This document shows, one piece after another, positions 9,341-18,177 of a stretch of DNA of 33,143 nucleotides. Location: positions 1 through 33,143 of the forward strand of contig JAITAU010000061.1 in NCBI GenBank assembly GCA_031283965.1, in the 5' to 3' direction. Within the stretch, counting starts at the first letter, position 1. Each line of letters opens with the position of its first letter. The notes under the pieces were generated by a model. The model made no database searches and had not been told where the DNA came from. It saw nothing but the letters and a program-made list of their open reading frames with translations. The stretch is from Holosporaceae bacterium (GTDB lineage: Bacteria; Pseudomonadota; Alphaproteobacteria; UBA3830). The position numbers and the translations under genes are program-made.

Positions 9341-10678
9341 TCAGAAAAACACGTCAAACAGGTTCGTTTTATCAACGAAAACAATGCCATCCGGCGACAA
9401 TCCAGCGGAAACATGGCCAATTTTATGATTTTGTCGCACCCAAGGCAATCCAAAAAGAACCTCGCGATCCGTCGTCACCGACGATAGTCTACGCAGAATG
9501 TCGTCGGGATCACCGTTAAGCGAAGATGATTCTATACTACAATCCACTAATGGCACATTAATTTTGATTCGAAACCGATTGTCCCAAAGAATTTCCCGAA
9601 CGGTTGTCCCTTCATCCGAAGGCGGCGTCACAGAAATCGTCTCCAGACGGCGATTTTCACGAAACGCCAAGAGATTATCGCCCCGAATCTTCAGAAGACA
9701 TCGGCCGATCGTGTTGATTTTCCCGTTGATTATGCCCTCCAGAATATCCGACGAGATGGCGGTGGCGTATTTTTTCCCCCCAACGTTCCAGATTACTCTC
9801 CGCAAAACCTCCATCTGGACTGCTTTTCCTAATCCAAGAAATGGAGCGACGGCGACGGCGGCGTGACCTAGCGAAGAAAACGCGCAAAAATCCTTCAAAA
9901 ATGCGACGGCGGCGGCGTCCGCTTCACGGCGGGCCTCTCCGCGTCGCAGAATCTCATCCGAAAGCCGAAATATTTCTTCGCGACCGTAGGAGGCGATCTT
10001 TTTTCTCCAGAACACCCGCTGCAGCGAATCGTCGGCGTTCATGGGGTCATTTTTCCAGACCACTCCTTCGCTCCGCAGGAAGTTTTCCAGGTATTCCTTC
10101 GTGCAGTGCATGACAGGACGCATGAGCTTGACGCCGTGGACCAACGAGCGGAGACGACTGACGCCGGCCAGACCGATGGCGCCGCTCCCGCGGCTTCTTC
10201 TCAGCTCGTAGGTCTCCAACTGGTCGTTCCAGGTGTGTCCAGTCAGTAGAATACGGATGGATCGCCGCCTGCAGAATTCCGACAGTAGTCCATATCTGGC
10301 CTCCCTGGCGGCATTTTCCATCTTTCCATGATCCGGCGGATCTTTTCCGAAGTCCCAGATGAGGGTCGCCGACTCCAGGTTGATTTTTCCACAGAAGTCC
10401 CGCACGAACGTCGCCTCATCCTGAGATTCAGGCCTTAATCGATGATCCACGGTGGCGGCGACTACCCTCAGGCCGCGATCCAGAGCCCAGCGATGGGCGA
10501 GGAGTAGGAGCGCGAGACTGTCGGAGCCGCCTGAAACCGCCACGCAGATTTCATCTCCGAGGTCAGCGCCGTCGGCATAGTATCTTTCGTAGAAAACCAA
10601 CAGCTCCGCCATTTCTTCGCGGAAAAAGGCTAGAGCCGCCGGGCCGCCGGTGAAATCAGACGCGATCCTAGTCGGCAT
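9341..10678 (-). CDS. tilS: tRNA(Ile)-lysidine synthase
   Basis: CVAVSGGSDSLALLLLAHRWA PP-loop, VDHRLRPES, LTGHTWNDQLET; cpoB-tilS-ftsH context. Confidence 0.93.
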   Translation of the reverse strand: MPTRIASDFTGGPAALAFFREEMAELLVFYERYYADGADLGDEICVAVSGGSDSLALLLLAHRWALDRGLRVVAATVDHRLRPESQDEATFVRDFCGKINLESATLIWDFGKDPPDHGKMENAAREARYGLLSEFCRRRSIRILLTGHTWNDQLETYELRRSRGSGAIGLAGVSRLRSLVHGVKLMRPVMHCTKEYLENFLRSEGVVWKNDPMNADDSLQRVFWRKKIASYGREEIFRLSDEILRRGEARREADAAAVAFLKDFCAFSSLGHAAVAVAPFLGLGKAVQMEVLRRVIWNVGGKKYATAISSDILEGIINGKINTIGRCLLKIRGDNLLAFRENRRLETISVTPPSDEGTTVREILWDNRFRIKINVPLVDCSIESSSLNGDPDDILRRLSSVTTDREVLFGLPWVRQNHKIGHVSAGLSPDGIVFVDKTNLFDVFF

Positions 10679-11330
10679 TCTTGAGTTTTTTCAGATCCTT
10701 AGCGGCCTTCTCGGCGAACCGCCCCGGATAATCCGAAATGATTTTCTCGAGTATGGCCTTGCGTTTACTGCTTTCAGACAGATATCGAAAGCACAAAGAC
10801 AGCTGATAGAGAGCCTTGTCGGTCTTGGATCCCTTGGGATTGGCCTCGAAGCTCTCCATATATTTTATGGCGGCGTTCTGATAGTCCTTTTCCAGAAAGT
10901 AACTTTTCCCGACGTAGAACAGCGCCATCCCCCGAAAAAGGCTCTTGGGATTTTTAGCAACGAAGGCCTCCAGCATCCGCCGCGCCTCGGCGCTGCGATT
11001 TTCGTCGATCAGATCCTTGGCCATCTTTATGACTTCCTCCGGCTTTTTGTCGTCTACGACGGCGGTTTCCTTCCGGATGGCCTCTTCTTCTGTTTTTTTT
11101 TGCTGTGACTCTTCCATCAGAGACACTTTTCGCTCCAATTCTTCCACCTTTCCCGTCAGCAGCCGCACCGATTCGGCCAGGTCGTCGACGTCCCTAGTCG
11201 CCTCGTGACGTGCCCACAGAAACTCCGACGCCGCCAGGATGCAAACCACGAGGCACCCCATCGGCAGAAATCTAAATATTTTTCCCATAGTAGACGCCAT
11301 TTCCCAAAAAACGCTCCGCGAATCTAGCAT
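10668..11330 (-). CDS. cpoB: Tol-Pal system coiled-coil/TPR protein CpoB (YbgF)
   Basis: Coiled-coil DLAESVRLLTGKVEELERKV followed by TPR-like LFRGMALFYVGKSYFLEKDYQNAAIKYMESFEANPKGSKTDKALYQLSLCF; upstream of and overlapping tilS by 11 nt. Confidence 0.82.
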   Translation of the reverse strand: MLDSRSVFWEMASTMGKIFRFLPMGCLVVCILAASEFLWARHEATRDVDDLAESVRLLTGKVEELERKVSLMEESQQKKTEEEAIRKETAVVDDKKPEEVIKMAKDLIDENRSAEARRMLEAFVAKNPKSLFRGMALFYVGKSYFLEKDYQNAAIKYMESFEANPKGSKTDKALYQLSLCFRYLSESSKRKAILEKIISDYPGRFAEKAAKDLKKLKNAD

Positions 11331-11340
11331 ATTTTTGCTT

Positions 11341-12192
11341 CTAGTAACAATAAGCCAACTTCAGAGTATTATGCATTAGGTATGCCACCGTCATGGGGCC
11401 GACCCCCTTGGGGACCGGAGTTATGGCGCCGGCAATTCCAAATACGCCGTCAAAATCCACGTCTCCGACGATTTTTCTCGCCCCGTTCTCTTCGATTTTA
11501 TTCACGCCCACATCGATGACAGTGGCTCCGGGTCTGATGAAGTTCTTCAACACGAAGCGTGGCCGACCGATGGCGCTGACGAGGACGTCGGCAGAGCGGC
11601 AAATCTCCGCCATGTTCTTCGAGCGGGAATGGAGCATGGTCACCGTGCAGTCGGCATTCAGCAGCAGTTGAGCCAGCGGACGTCCCACGATGGAGGAGCG
11701 ACCCAGGACGACGGCGTGCATCCCCGCCAGTTGCGGATGCACGATGTTCAGCAGATGCATCACCCCCATGGGCGTGCAGGGAATTATCCCCGGTTCCCCG
11801 GAAAACAACCGCCCCTGATTGAGGGTGGTGAGTCCGTCCACGTCCTTATCCGGACGAATCAAATTGACGAGCTCGCGGAATACAAAATTCTGGGGCAGCG
11901 GCGATTGCAGCAATATTGCATGGATCCGGTCGTCGTCGTTGAGCTTTCCGATGAGATCGGCGACGTCGTTGCCGGTGGCGTCGCTGTTAAAACGGTGCAC
12001 CAGCGAGGTGATTCCCACGTACTTCGCCATTTTCATCTTGCGGGACACATATATTTCGCTGGAGGGATCTTGACTGGCGTTCACCAGAGCTATGCATGGC
12101 TCGATTCCGGCTTTTTTTATCTCCTGAACCTTATCCCTTATGTGATCGCAAAACTCTCCGGCGATGCGCTGACCATCTATTATCTCAGCCAT
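11341..12192 (-). CDS. folD: Bifunctional methylenetetrahydrofolate dehydrogenase/cyclohydrolase
   Basis: YVSRKMKMAKYVGI, LLQSPLP, PDKDVDGLT, PCTPMGVMHLL, VVLGRSSIVGRPLAQLLL, GVGPMTVAYLM motifs. Confidence 0.97.
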   Translation of the reverse strand: MAEIIDGQRIAGEFCDHIRDKVQEIKKAGIEPCIALVNASQDPSSEIYVSRKMKMAKYVGITSLVHRFNSDATGNDVADLIGKLNDDDRIHAILLQSPLPQNFVFRELVNLIRPDKDVDGLTTLNQGRLFSGEPGIIPCTPMGVMHLLNIVHPQLAGMHAVVLGRSSIVGRPLAQLLLNADCTVTMLHSRSKNMAEICRSADVLVSAIGRPRFVLKNFIRPGATVIDVGVNKIEENGARKIVGDVDFDGVFGIAGAITPVPKGVGPMTVAYLMHNTLKLAYCY

Positions 12193-12214
12193 GTGCCTCT
12201 TCCAAATTTAATTC

Positions 12215-12514
12215 CTACGCCAACCTAATCAAAATGCGCATCACCATATTCTCGGCAAAGCTCAGCAGCAGAATGAGGATCACCGGAGAAAGATCCAGCA
12301 TGCCAACGGTGCAGGGAATATTTCTTCGGATTGGATTGAGCATCAGATTCGACAGTTTTGATATGGCGTCCACCAGAACGAAGAGAAATCTATTGTTGCC
12401 AAGGATGTTCGCCCCCAGGAGCCATCCCAGCACCACGTCCGCCACCACCGTCATGATGGCCAACCCCACGACCGTCTTCACCAGCAGCAGCGTTGGCACC
12501 AGAAGAATATCCAT
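12215..12514 (-). CDS. YggT family integral membrane protein
   Basis: 99 aa; two hydrophobic segments with LNPIRRNIPCTVGMLDLSPVILILLL, the typical YggT 'P.R+.iP..gg.D.SP' motif. Confidence 0.8.
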   Translation of the reverse strand: MDILLVPTLLLVKTVVGLAIMTVVADVVLGWLLGANILGNNRFLFVLVDAISKLSNLMLNPIRRNIPCTVGMLDLSPVILILLLSFAENMVMRILIRLA

Positions 12515-12760
12515 CTAGCTCTCCACCTCCAACTGCTCCAGACGAACGCCGCCGTTTTTGTCGCTGGATATCTGATTCACCCGCAGCTGCAGCGACTCCA
12601 GTATGCCGTCGCAGTGTTTTTTCAGCAGAACTCCGCGTTCGTAAAGATCCACAGCGACCTTCAACGGAGATTTTCCCTCCTCCAGCGTCTTGACTATCTG
12701 CTCAAGCTCCCTGAGAGCCTCTTCAAATTCCATCTGGGCGATATCTGCGCTGGACGTCAT
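12515..12760 (-). CDS. xseB: Exodeoxyribonuclease VII small subunit
   Basis: MEFEEALRELEQIVKTLEEGKSPLKVAVDLYERGVLLKKHCDGILESLQLRVNQI is the canonical XseB pattern; internal Met at 12760 preferred to the ORF-track start at 12874. Confidence 0.92.
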   Translation of the reverse strand: MTSSADIAQMEFEEALRELEQIVKTLEEGKSPLKVAVDLYERGVLLKKHCDGILESLQLRVNQISSDKNGGVRLEQLEVES

Positions 12761-12908
12761 CTTATGTTCCCTGGACAACTGTGCTATAGAAGAGACCATT
12801 GCACAATGATGTACTTTTTGCAAGAACAAGGAGTAACGGGGAAAGCTATGATGAATCGTACGAAAAAATCCCACAGTTGAAACTAATCGCAGAAGACAGA
12901 AAGCTGAG

Positions 12909-12955
12909 AGACGCCGACTGCGCCAACGCGGAATGTCTGCCGCGCGTCTTTTTTA
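12909..12955 (+). terminator. Rho-independent terminator-like hairpin, orphan on + strand
   Basis: CGCGG(12927-12931)-AATGTCTG-CCGCG(12940-12944) core, outer AGACGC/GCGTCT (12909-12914/12944-12949), followed by TTTTTTAT. No annotated + strand gene lies upstream. Confidence 0.55.
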
Positions 12956-13015
12956 TATACTTTTGCATCTAACTGGCGTATTATGAGCCTATATTAGGTA
13001 GAAATAGGTGAAAAA

Positions 13016-13327
13016 ATGCATCAAAAACCCATCGAAAAGGCTTGTACGCTGCGCATAAACGAAAAGCTCTTGGAGGCGATTGATTTTTATCGTCGGCGCA
13101 GTTTCGATACCAGAAAGTCATGGATTGTTAAGGCAATTTGCGAGAAGCTGCAGTCTCTGGAATACGATCTGGAGAAGATTTTTGAGGATAATTCGAAGCC
13201 TGCTCCTAGCGTTTCAGCGCAGAATGGGATGAGTCACAGAGTGTGGGTTCTGCAGCAGGACCTGGAGAAGAAGGAGCTGGAGGAGCAGCAGCGAAAGAAA
13301 TTGGATGAGCGTGGGAAGAGTCGCTAG
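13016..13327 (+). CDS. Ribbon-helix-helix (Arc/MetJ-like) DNA-binding protein, 103 aa
   Basis: CTLRINEKLLEAIDFYRRRSFDTRKSWIVKAICEKLQ fits the beta-helix-helix RHH layout; charged C-terminal helix. Confidence 0.6.
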   Translation: MHQKPIEKACTLRINEKLLEAIDFYRRRSFDTRKSWIVKAICEKLQSLEYDLEKIFEDNSKPAPSVSAQNGMSHRVWVLQQDLEKKELEEQQRKKLDERGKSR

Positions 13328-13445
13328 CGTCTAAGTCGCCGTAATTTCCGCCATCCTTCTTTTATTAATCGTGCCATCCGTTTGATATCTTTTTGATGTC
13401 TTTTTGCGTCTTTTCGTTGCCCATGATCCTTAAGAATTGAGAGTT

Positions 13446-13689
13446 GGCGCCGCCTCTCAAAGGACGCCGACCTGCCATTAATTTATGGAGAAGGATTAAG
13501 GCGGATTTTTGATTCTGTTTAGCAGTAACAAATAAACAACCCCGCCGCTTGCGGCTGTGGTATTGAGTAGATTTCGATTTTTTCTCTTTTTCGTGGCAAG
13601 CCACGGGGAATTCACCCCTTGGCGATTAAATCCAATTTCGAATTCAGGTCCAGTTGGCGCGCTTTTCTAGGGCGGGCGCCGCCTCTCAA
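13446..13689. repeat. Two direct copies of GGCGCCGCCTCTCAA (13446-13460 and 13675-13689) within an intergenic region
   Basis: Exact 15-nt match read directly; both copies are preceded by AGTTGGCGC (13443, and about 13652 with an intervening insertion). Confidence 0.8.
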
Positions 13690-13819
13690 TCATCCAAACG
13701 ATTTCTGAAGCATGCTCTGTAGCAGCGACGACTGGTGGAGTAATGGCCAATCCTAAATGAGGTTTAGCGTAACATCATCGTAGGGAAATCCATTTCATGC
13801 AACGGTCTCAAAATTTCAT

Positions 13820-13864
13820 TTGACTTTCATGGAGATTGTGCTATCATACTAGTACAGTAGTACT
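13820..13864 (+). promoter_or_regulatory. Sigma70-type promoter with overlapping TrpR-like operator
   Basis: TTGACT (13820-13825), 16-nt spacer, TATCAT (13842-13847); inverted repeat AGTAC-AGTA-GTACT (13851-13864) at the expected transcription start, inside ACTAGTACAGTAGTACT. Confidence 0.65.
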
Positions 13865-13882
13865 ACAACGCCGGGAGGGCCA

Positions 13883-14188
13883 ATGAAAACAGATCGTTAC
13901 GACGCGGATGAGGCAGATTTGCTGGCCATGTTCTCCTCCATCGAATCGCCGGAGGAGGCGAGGGATTTTCTGCTGGATTTGTGTACTCCGTCGGAGATTA
14001 GGACGTTCGTGGAGAGATGGAAGGTCTGTCGGCTGTTGAGTCGCGGCACATTCTCCTACAGGGACATAAAGAAACTGACCGGAGCCAGCCTCACCACCAT
14101 CGGCCGCGTGGCGCGGTTCCTCAAAGACGAGCCCTACGGCGGCTACAGGAGAATGCTGCAAAAGATAGGAATGGAGGAGAGCAAATGA
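13883..14188 (+). CDS. TrpR/YerC-YecD family transcriptional repressor
   Basis: LLDLCTPSEIRTFVERWKVCRLLSRGTFSYRDIKKLTGASLTTIGRVARFLK: TrpR-type HTH (S-x-R/A-T-I-x-R). Confidence 0.85.
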   Translation: MKTDRYDADEADLLAMFSSIESPEEARDFLLDLCTPSEIRTFVERWKVCRLLSRGTFSYRDIKKLTGASLTTIGRVARFLKDEPYGGYRRMLQKIGMEESK

Positions 14189-14331
14189 AGAGACCCTCTC
14201 CCAACGACGTATTTTTCTCGAGAAGCAGGAGGAACGCCGCGCAGGGGCCTGGCATACTCCAGGTATGCGAGGATCCGAGCAGCGGCTCCTACGAAGTCGG
14301 CGACGGAAAAGACGCTTTAGGCAGCGGTCTC

Positions 14332-15279
14332 ATGAAAGCTGCGCTTCTGGTGATCATGCCGTTGGCGATCCTTCTGTGCCAATCCTGCTCCCAGAAGAAC
14401 GACAATTCAGTGAAGATCGGCGTCTGCAAGGTGGTGGAGCATGAAGCCATAAATTCCGTCGTCGCCGGAATGGAGGATTATCTGCGGAAACACCGCCGTT
14501 GCAGGATCTTCGTGGAAACCTGCCAGGGGAATATGGCCCTCGCCTCCCAGATAATCACAAAATTCATCGGCTCAGAGACGGATGTGGTGGTGACCGTCGG
14601 CACCACCCCCTCCCAAAGCGCGTTTCAATTCGCGAAAAACGGGAAAATCAAGCTGGTGTTCGGTTCGGTCACCAATCCTGGAGATATTTCTGTGGATTTA
14701 GCCGGTCGCAACGTCACCGGCGTTTCAAATTTTGTCGATTTGGGGCCGCAGATCAGAATATTCAAGAAAATTCAGCCGAATCTCAGGAGCATGGGGATAA
14801 TCTACAACACCGGAGAGGCAAATTCCGTCTCCATCATAAAAAGGCTGAGGAAGGCCTGCGAAAAGAACGGCGTCACACTAATGGAACAGGGAATCGCCAG
14901 ACTTTCCGAAATTTCCCAGGCGGCCGGCCGGCTTTCCGGAATGGTGGACGCCGTCTTCATCACCAACGATAATCTCGCCCTAAGCGGCATATCCTACGTG
15001 GTGGCCGTCTGCAGCAGAAGCAAGATCCCCGTCTACGTCAGCGACGTCGATCAGGTGCCGAAAGGATGCCTGGCGGCGCTTGGGCCCAATCAGTATGACG
15101 TCGGAGTGCAGGTGGGGAAGATGGTGGAGCGCATCGCCGACGGAGAAGACGTCAACAAAATCGCCGTGGAGTATCCGAATGTCTGCGAGCTGCACGTCAA
15201 TCTGAAGGCGGCGAAGACGCTGGGGTTAGTTGTCCCGAAGGATGTAATTGCCCAGGCCAAAAATGTAATTGGGGAATAA
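14332..15279 (+). CDS. ABC transporter substrate-binding (lipo)protein, TrpX-like (ABC_sub_bind family)
   Basis: MKAALLVIMPLAILLCQSC lipoprotein-like signal; KIGVCKVVEHEAIN...; VVVTVGTTPSQSAF; LVFGSVTNPGD; directly downstream of the TrpR-like gene. Alternative in-frame ATG at 14185 overlaps the trpR-like stop. Confidence 0.85.
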   Translation: MKAALLVIMPLAILLCQSCSQKNDNSVKIGVCKVVEHEAINSVVAGMEDYLRKHRRCRIFVETCQGNMALASQIITKFIGSETDVVVTVGTTPSQSAFQFAKNGKIKLVFGSVTNPGDISVDLAGRNVTGVSNFVDLGPQIRIFKKIQPNLRSMGIIYNTGEANSVSIIKRLRKACEKNGVTLMEQGIARLSEISQAAGRLSGMVDAVFITNDNLALSGISYVVAVCSRSKIPVYVSDVDQVPKGCLAALGPNQYDVGVQVGKMVERIADGEDVNKIAVEYPNVCELHVNLKAAKTLGLVVPKDVIAQAKNVIGE

Positions 15280-16131
15280 ATGCCGGGACTTCAAGAACTA
15301 ATAACCGGCCTCGAGATCGGACTCATATACGGCGTCCTGGCCATCGGTATACATCTGACTTTCAGGGTTATAAATTTTCCCGACTTAACCTGCGAAGGGA
15401 GTTTCGTCTTCGGTTCGACGGTTTCTGCCGTCCTGATAAAAGCCGGCTGTGATCCCTGGACGTCGCTGGCGGCGGCGACGGCGGCCGGCGGATTGGCGGG
15501 ATTTCTCACCGGAGCGCTCCACGTCTGGCTGAAAATAGACGATCTGCTCTCGGGCCTCGTCGTTGCCTTCATGCTGTATTCGGTGAATCTGAGGATCATG
15601 GGCATGAATCCCAACATACCTCTGGTGGACCAGGCGACTATATTTTGCGGCGGCGGGCGGCCGCTGTTCCAAATAAGCGCCGTCGTTCTTTCGGTGACGG
15701 CGCTGTTCGTGTATCTGCTGAATACGGACTTTGGACTCGGGCTAAGATCCATCGGCCAGAACAAACATTTCGCCGCCGCCTGCGGCGTAAACGTCAGTAC
15801 CATGACCATCGTCGGATTGACGGCTGCCAACGGGCTGGTGGGCCTAAGCGGAGCTATTTACGCAAATCACCAGGGATTCTGCGACGTTTCCCAGGGGATC
15901 GGATGCCTGGTGATGGGGCTGGCGTCGGTGATCATCGGCGAAAAAATACTGAAATTCTCCAACGTTTCCTGGTCCATCGTCGCCTGCGTCGTCGGATCCG
16001 TTGTCTACAGGCTCTTCATTGCCGTGGCCATCCACAGTGACACATTTTACTTAAAAACTCAGGATCTGAATCTGATTACCGGCCTGATGATAATAGCCCT
16101 GATGGCCAGGAGTAAGAAATGCTTCGGATGA
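15280..16131 (+). CDS. ABC transporter permease (TrpY-like)
   Basis: Multi-TM protein; IGLIYGVLAIGIHLTFRVINFPDLTCEGSFVFG resembles branched-chain/TrpY-type permeases; located between SBP and ATPase. Confidence 0.88.
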   Translation: MPGLQELITGLEIGLIYGVLAIGIHLTFRVINFPDLTCEGSFVFGSTVSAVLIKAGCDPWTSLAAATAAGGLAGFLTGALHVWLKIDDLLSGLVVAFMLYSVNLRIMGMNPNIPLVDQATIFCGGGRPLFQISAVVLSVTALFVYLLNTDFGLGLRSIGQNKHFAAACGVNVSTMTIVGLTAANGLVGLSGAIYANHQGFCDVSQGIGCLVMGLASVIIGEKILKFSNVSWSIVACVVGSVVYRLFIAVAIHSDTFYLKTQDLNLITGLMIIALMARSKKCFG

Positions 16132-16808
16132 TCGATATAAATGTTCGAAATGTGCTGCGGAACCTCAATCTTGTGGTCCACAGGAATGAATTTGTGCTGA
16201 TCGTGGGGGATAATGGAGCCGGCAAAACCACGCTTTTCAACACAATCTCCGGCCGACTGCGCCCGGGAAGCGGGAACATTCTGTTGGATGGCCAAGACGT
16301 CACAGACATGCCACAGCACCGGAGGATGGCCATGATATCCAACGTCTTTCAGGATCCCAAAGTGGGCGTTGTGGTCGACATGACGCTGCGGGAAAATCTC
16401 CACATGGCCCATCTGCGTGGCAAACGCCGGGGATTGACCGTGAGCAACTCCAGCCGACGGGATGATCTGTACCGGGAGAAGCTGAAAACTCTGAACATGG
16501 ACCTGGAGAATCGTCTCGACGATCGCGCCGGGGATCTTTCCGGCGGTCAGCGACAGGCGCTGAGCATCATCATGTCCACCCTCGCAGATTCCAAGCTCCT
16601 GCTGCTGGACGAAATAACGGCGGCGCTGGATCAGAGGGCTTCCGAGAATATTTTACGCATCATAAACGACCTGGTGGCGTCGGAGAAAAAGACCTGCCTG
16701 ATGATAACTCACAATTCCAAGCACATTCGGCGACTGGGAACTCGGGCGCTTTGGCTGCAAAACGGCCGTCTGGTGGCAAAATCCGATCCCGGAAAGAGCG
16801 ACAGCTAG
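16119..16808 (+). CDS. ABC transporter ATP-binding protein (TrpZ-like)
   Basis: GDNGAGKTTLFNTI Walker A, LSGGQRQALSIIM signature, LLLLDEITAALD Walker B, MITHN H-loop. Confidence 0.95.
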   Translation: MLRMIDINVRNVLRNLNLVVHRNEFVLIVGDNGAGKTTLFNTISGRLRPGSGNILLDGQDVTDMPQHRRMAMISNVFQDPKVGVVVDMTLRENLHMAHLRGKRRGLTVSNSSRRDDLYREKLKTLNMDLENRLDDRAGDLSGGQRQALSIIMSTLADSKLLLLDEITAALDQRASENILRIINDLVASEKKTCLMITHNSKHIRRLGTRALWLQNGRLVAKSDPGKSDS

Positions 16809-18172
16809 CGACCGCTGTTCCGCAAGACCTTGATTACGTCTTCGGTGGTGGCTTTGGCGTCCCCAAGCAGCATCATGGTGTTGGAGGCGAAGAACAACTC
16901 GTTGTCCACGCCGGCGTACCCGGCTCCCAGCGATCTTTTCAGAAACAGCACGGTGGCAGCCTTCCCCACCTCCAGAATCGGCATGCCGTAGATGGAGCAG
17001 GACGGATCATTCAGTGCTGCCGGATTGGTGATGTCGTTGGCCCCCACCACGTAGGCCACGTCGCAGGATGGGAATTCTCCGTTGATGGCTTCCAATTCGA
17101 AAACGTCTTCGTAGGAAACCCCGGCTTCGGCCAGCAGAACATTCATGTGCCCCGGCATCCGTCCGGCCACAGGATGTATGGCATACTTCACGCCGACGCC
17201 GCGGTTTCTTAGAACATCCGCCATCTCCTTAAGGGCGTACTGGGCTCGGGACGTGGCCATCCCATATCCGGGAACGATGATCACGGAGCGGGCATTTCGC
17301 AGCACCATGGCGGCGTCTTCGGCCGATCCGCATTTGATGGGGCGCGATTCGGAAATCCGCAGGCGATCTTCAGATTCGATCCGGTCGACGGATCCAAAAA
17401 TCACATCCAGAATGGAGCGATTCATCCCGCGGCACATGATATAGCTCAGGATGGCGCCGCTTGCCCCCACGAGGGCTCCTGTGATTATCAGCAGGTCATT
17501 GTCGATTGTGAAGCCGATGCCGGAGGCTGTCCATCCGGAGTAGGAATTCAGCAGCGACACCACCACCGGCATGTCGGCGCCGCCGATGGGTAAAACCAGC
17601 GTGCCGCCAAGAATCAGCGAAAAGGCAGCCAACAGCAGGAGAGCTGTTTCGCTTCCGGTGAAGACGAAGTAACTGAAGAGCGAGAGGACCAGCGCGCCGA
17701 AGAATACATTAAGCATCTGCGGGACTCGGTAATTTGGGCAGTTTCCGTGTAATTTCATGAAAGCGACGGCGGACCCGACGAAGGTAACGGCGCCGATGGC
17801 CAATCCCAGTCCCAACTCTGCCACGTTGCAGCTGCTGCAGGCGCAGCGGAATAGCCCCGGAGCGTAGTAAGCCCCAAAGGAAATCAGCACCGCCGCCAGG
17901 CCGATCAGGCTATGGAATCCTGCCACCATCTGAGGAAGCGCCGTGATGGAGACGACCCGAGCCACATAAACTCCGATTCCTCCGCCAATGGCGATGGCCA
18001 GCAGCGTGAATCCCATATCCAGAAAATTTATGGACAGATAGGCCCCCACGCAGGCCAAAATCATACCGAAAATGCCGAAAAGATTGCCACGGCAGGCGGT
18101 TTCAGCCGAGGACAACCCCCTCAAAGCCAAAATAAAACACACCGCAGCCGCCAAAAAGAGCGCATCCACCAT
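16805..18172 (-). CDS. pntB: NAD(P) transhydrogenase subunit beta
   Basis: ALRGLSSAETACRGNLFGIFGM, GGADMPVVVSLLNSYSGW, VIIVPGYGMATSRAQY, HPVAGRMPGHMNVLLAEAGVSYEDVFELEAIN. Start MVDALFL at 18172; the ORF-track extension to 18580 is read-through of pntAB in another frame. Confidence 0.96.
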   Translation of the reverse strand: MVDALFLAAAVCFILALRGLSSAETACRGNLFGIFGMILACVGAYLSINFLDMGFTLLAIAIGGGIGVYVARVVSITALPQMVAGFHSLIGLAAVLISFGAYYAPGLFRCACSSCNVAELGLGLAIGAVTFVGSAVAFMKLHGNCPNYRVPQMLNVFFGALVLSLFSYFVFTGSETALLLLAAFSLILGGTLVLPIGGADMPVVVSLLNSYSGWTASGIGFTIDNDLLIITGALVGASGAILSYIMCRGMNRSILDVIFGSVDRIESEDRLRISESRPIKCGSAEDAAMVLRNARSVIIVPGYGMATSRAQYALKEMADVLRNRGVGVKYAIHPVAGRMPGHMNVLLAEAGVSYEDVFELEAINGEFPSCDVAYVVGANDITNPAALNDPSCSIYGMPILEVGKAATVLFLKRSLGAGYAGVDNELFFASNTMMLLGDAKATTEDVIKVLRNSGR

Positions 18173-18177
18173 GGTAG

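Noticed and set aside
1577-13726. CATGCTCTGTAACAGC (1577) versus CATGCTCTGTAGCAGC (13711) as a dispersed repeat
   Set aside because: 15/16 match without extension; several such pairs are expected by chance in a window this size.
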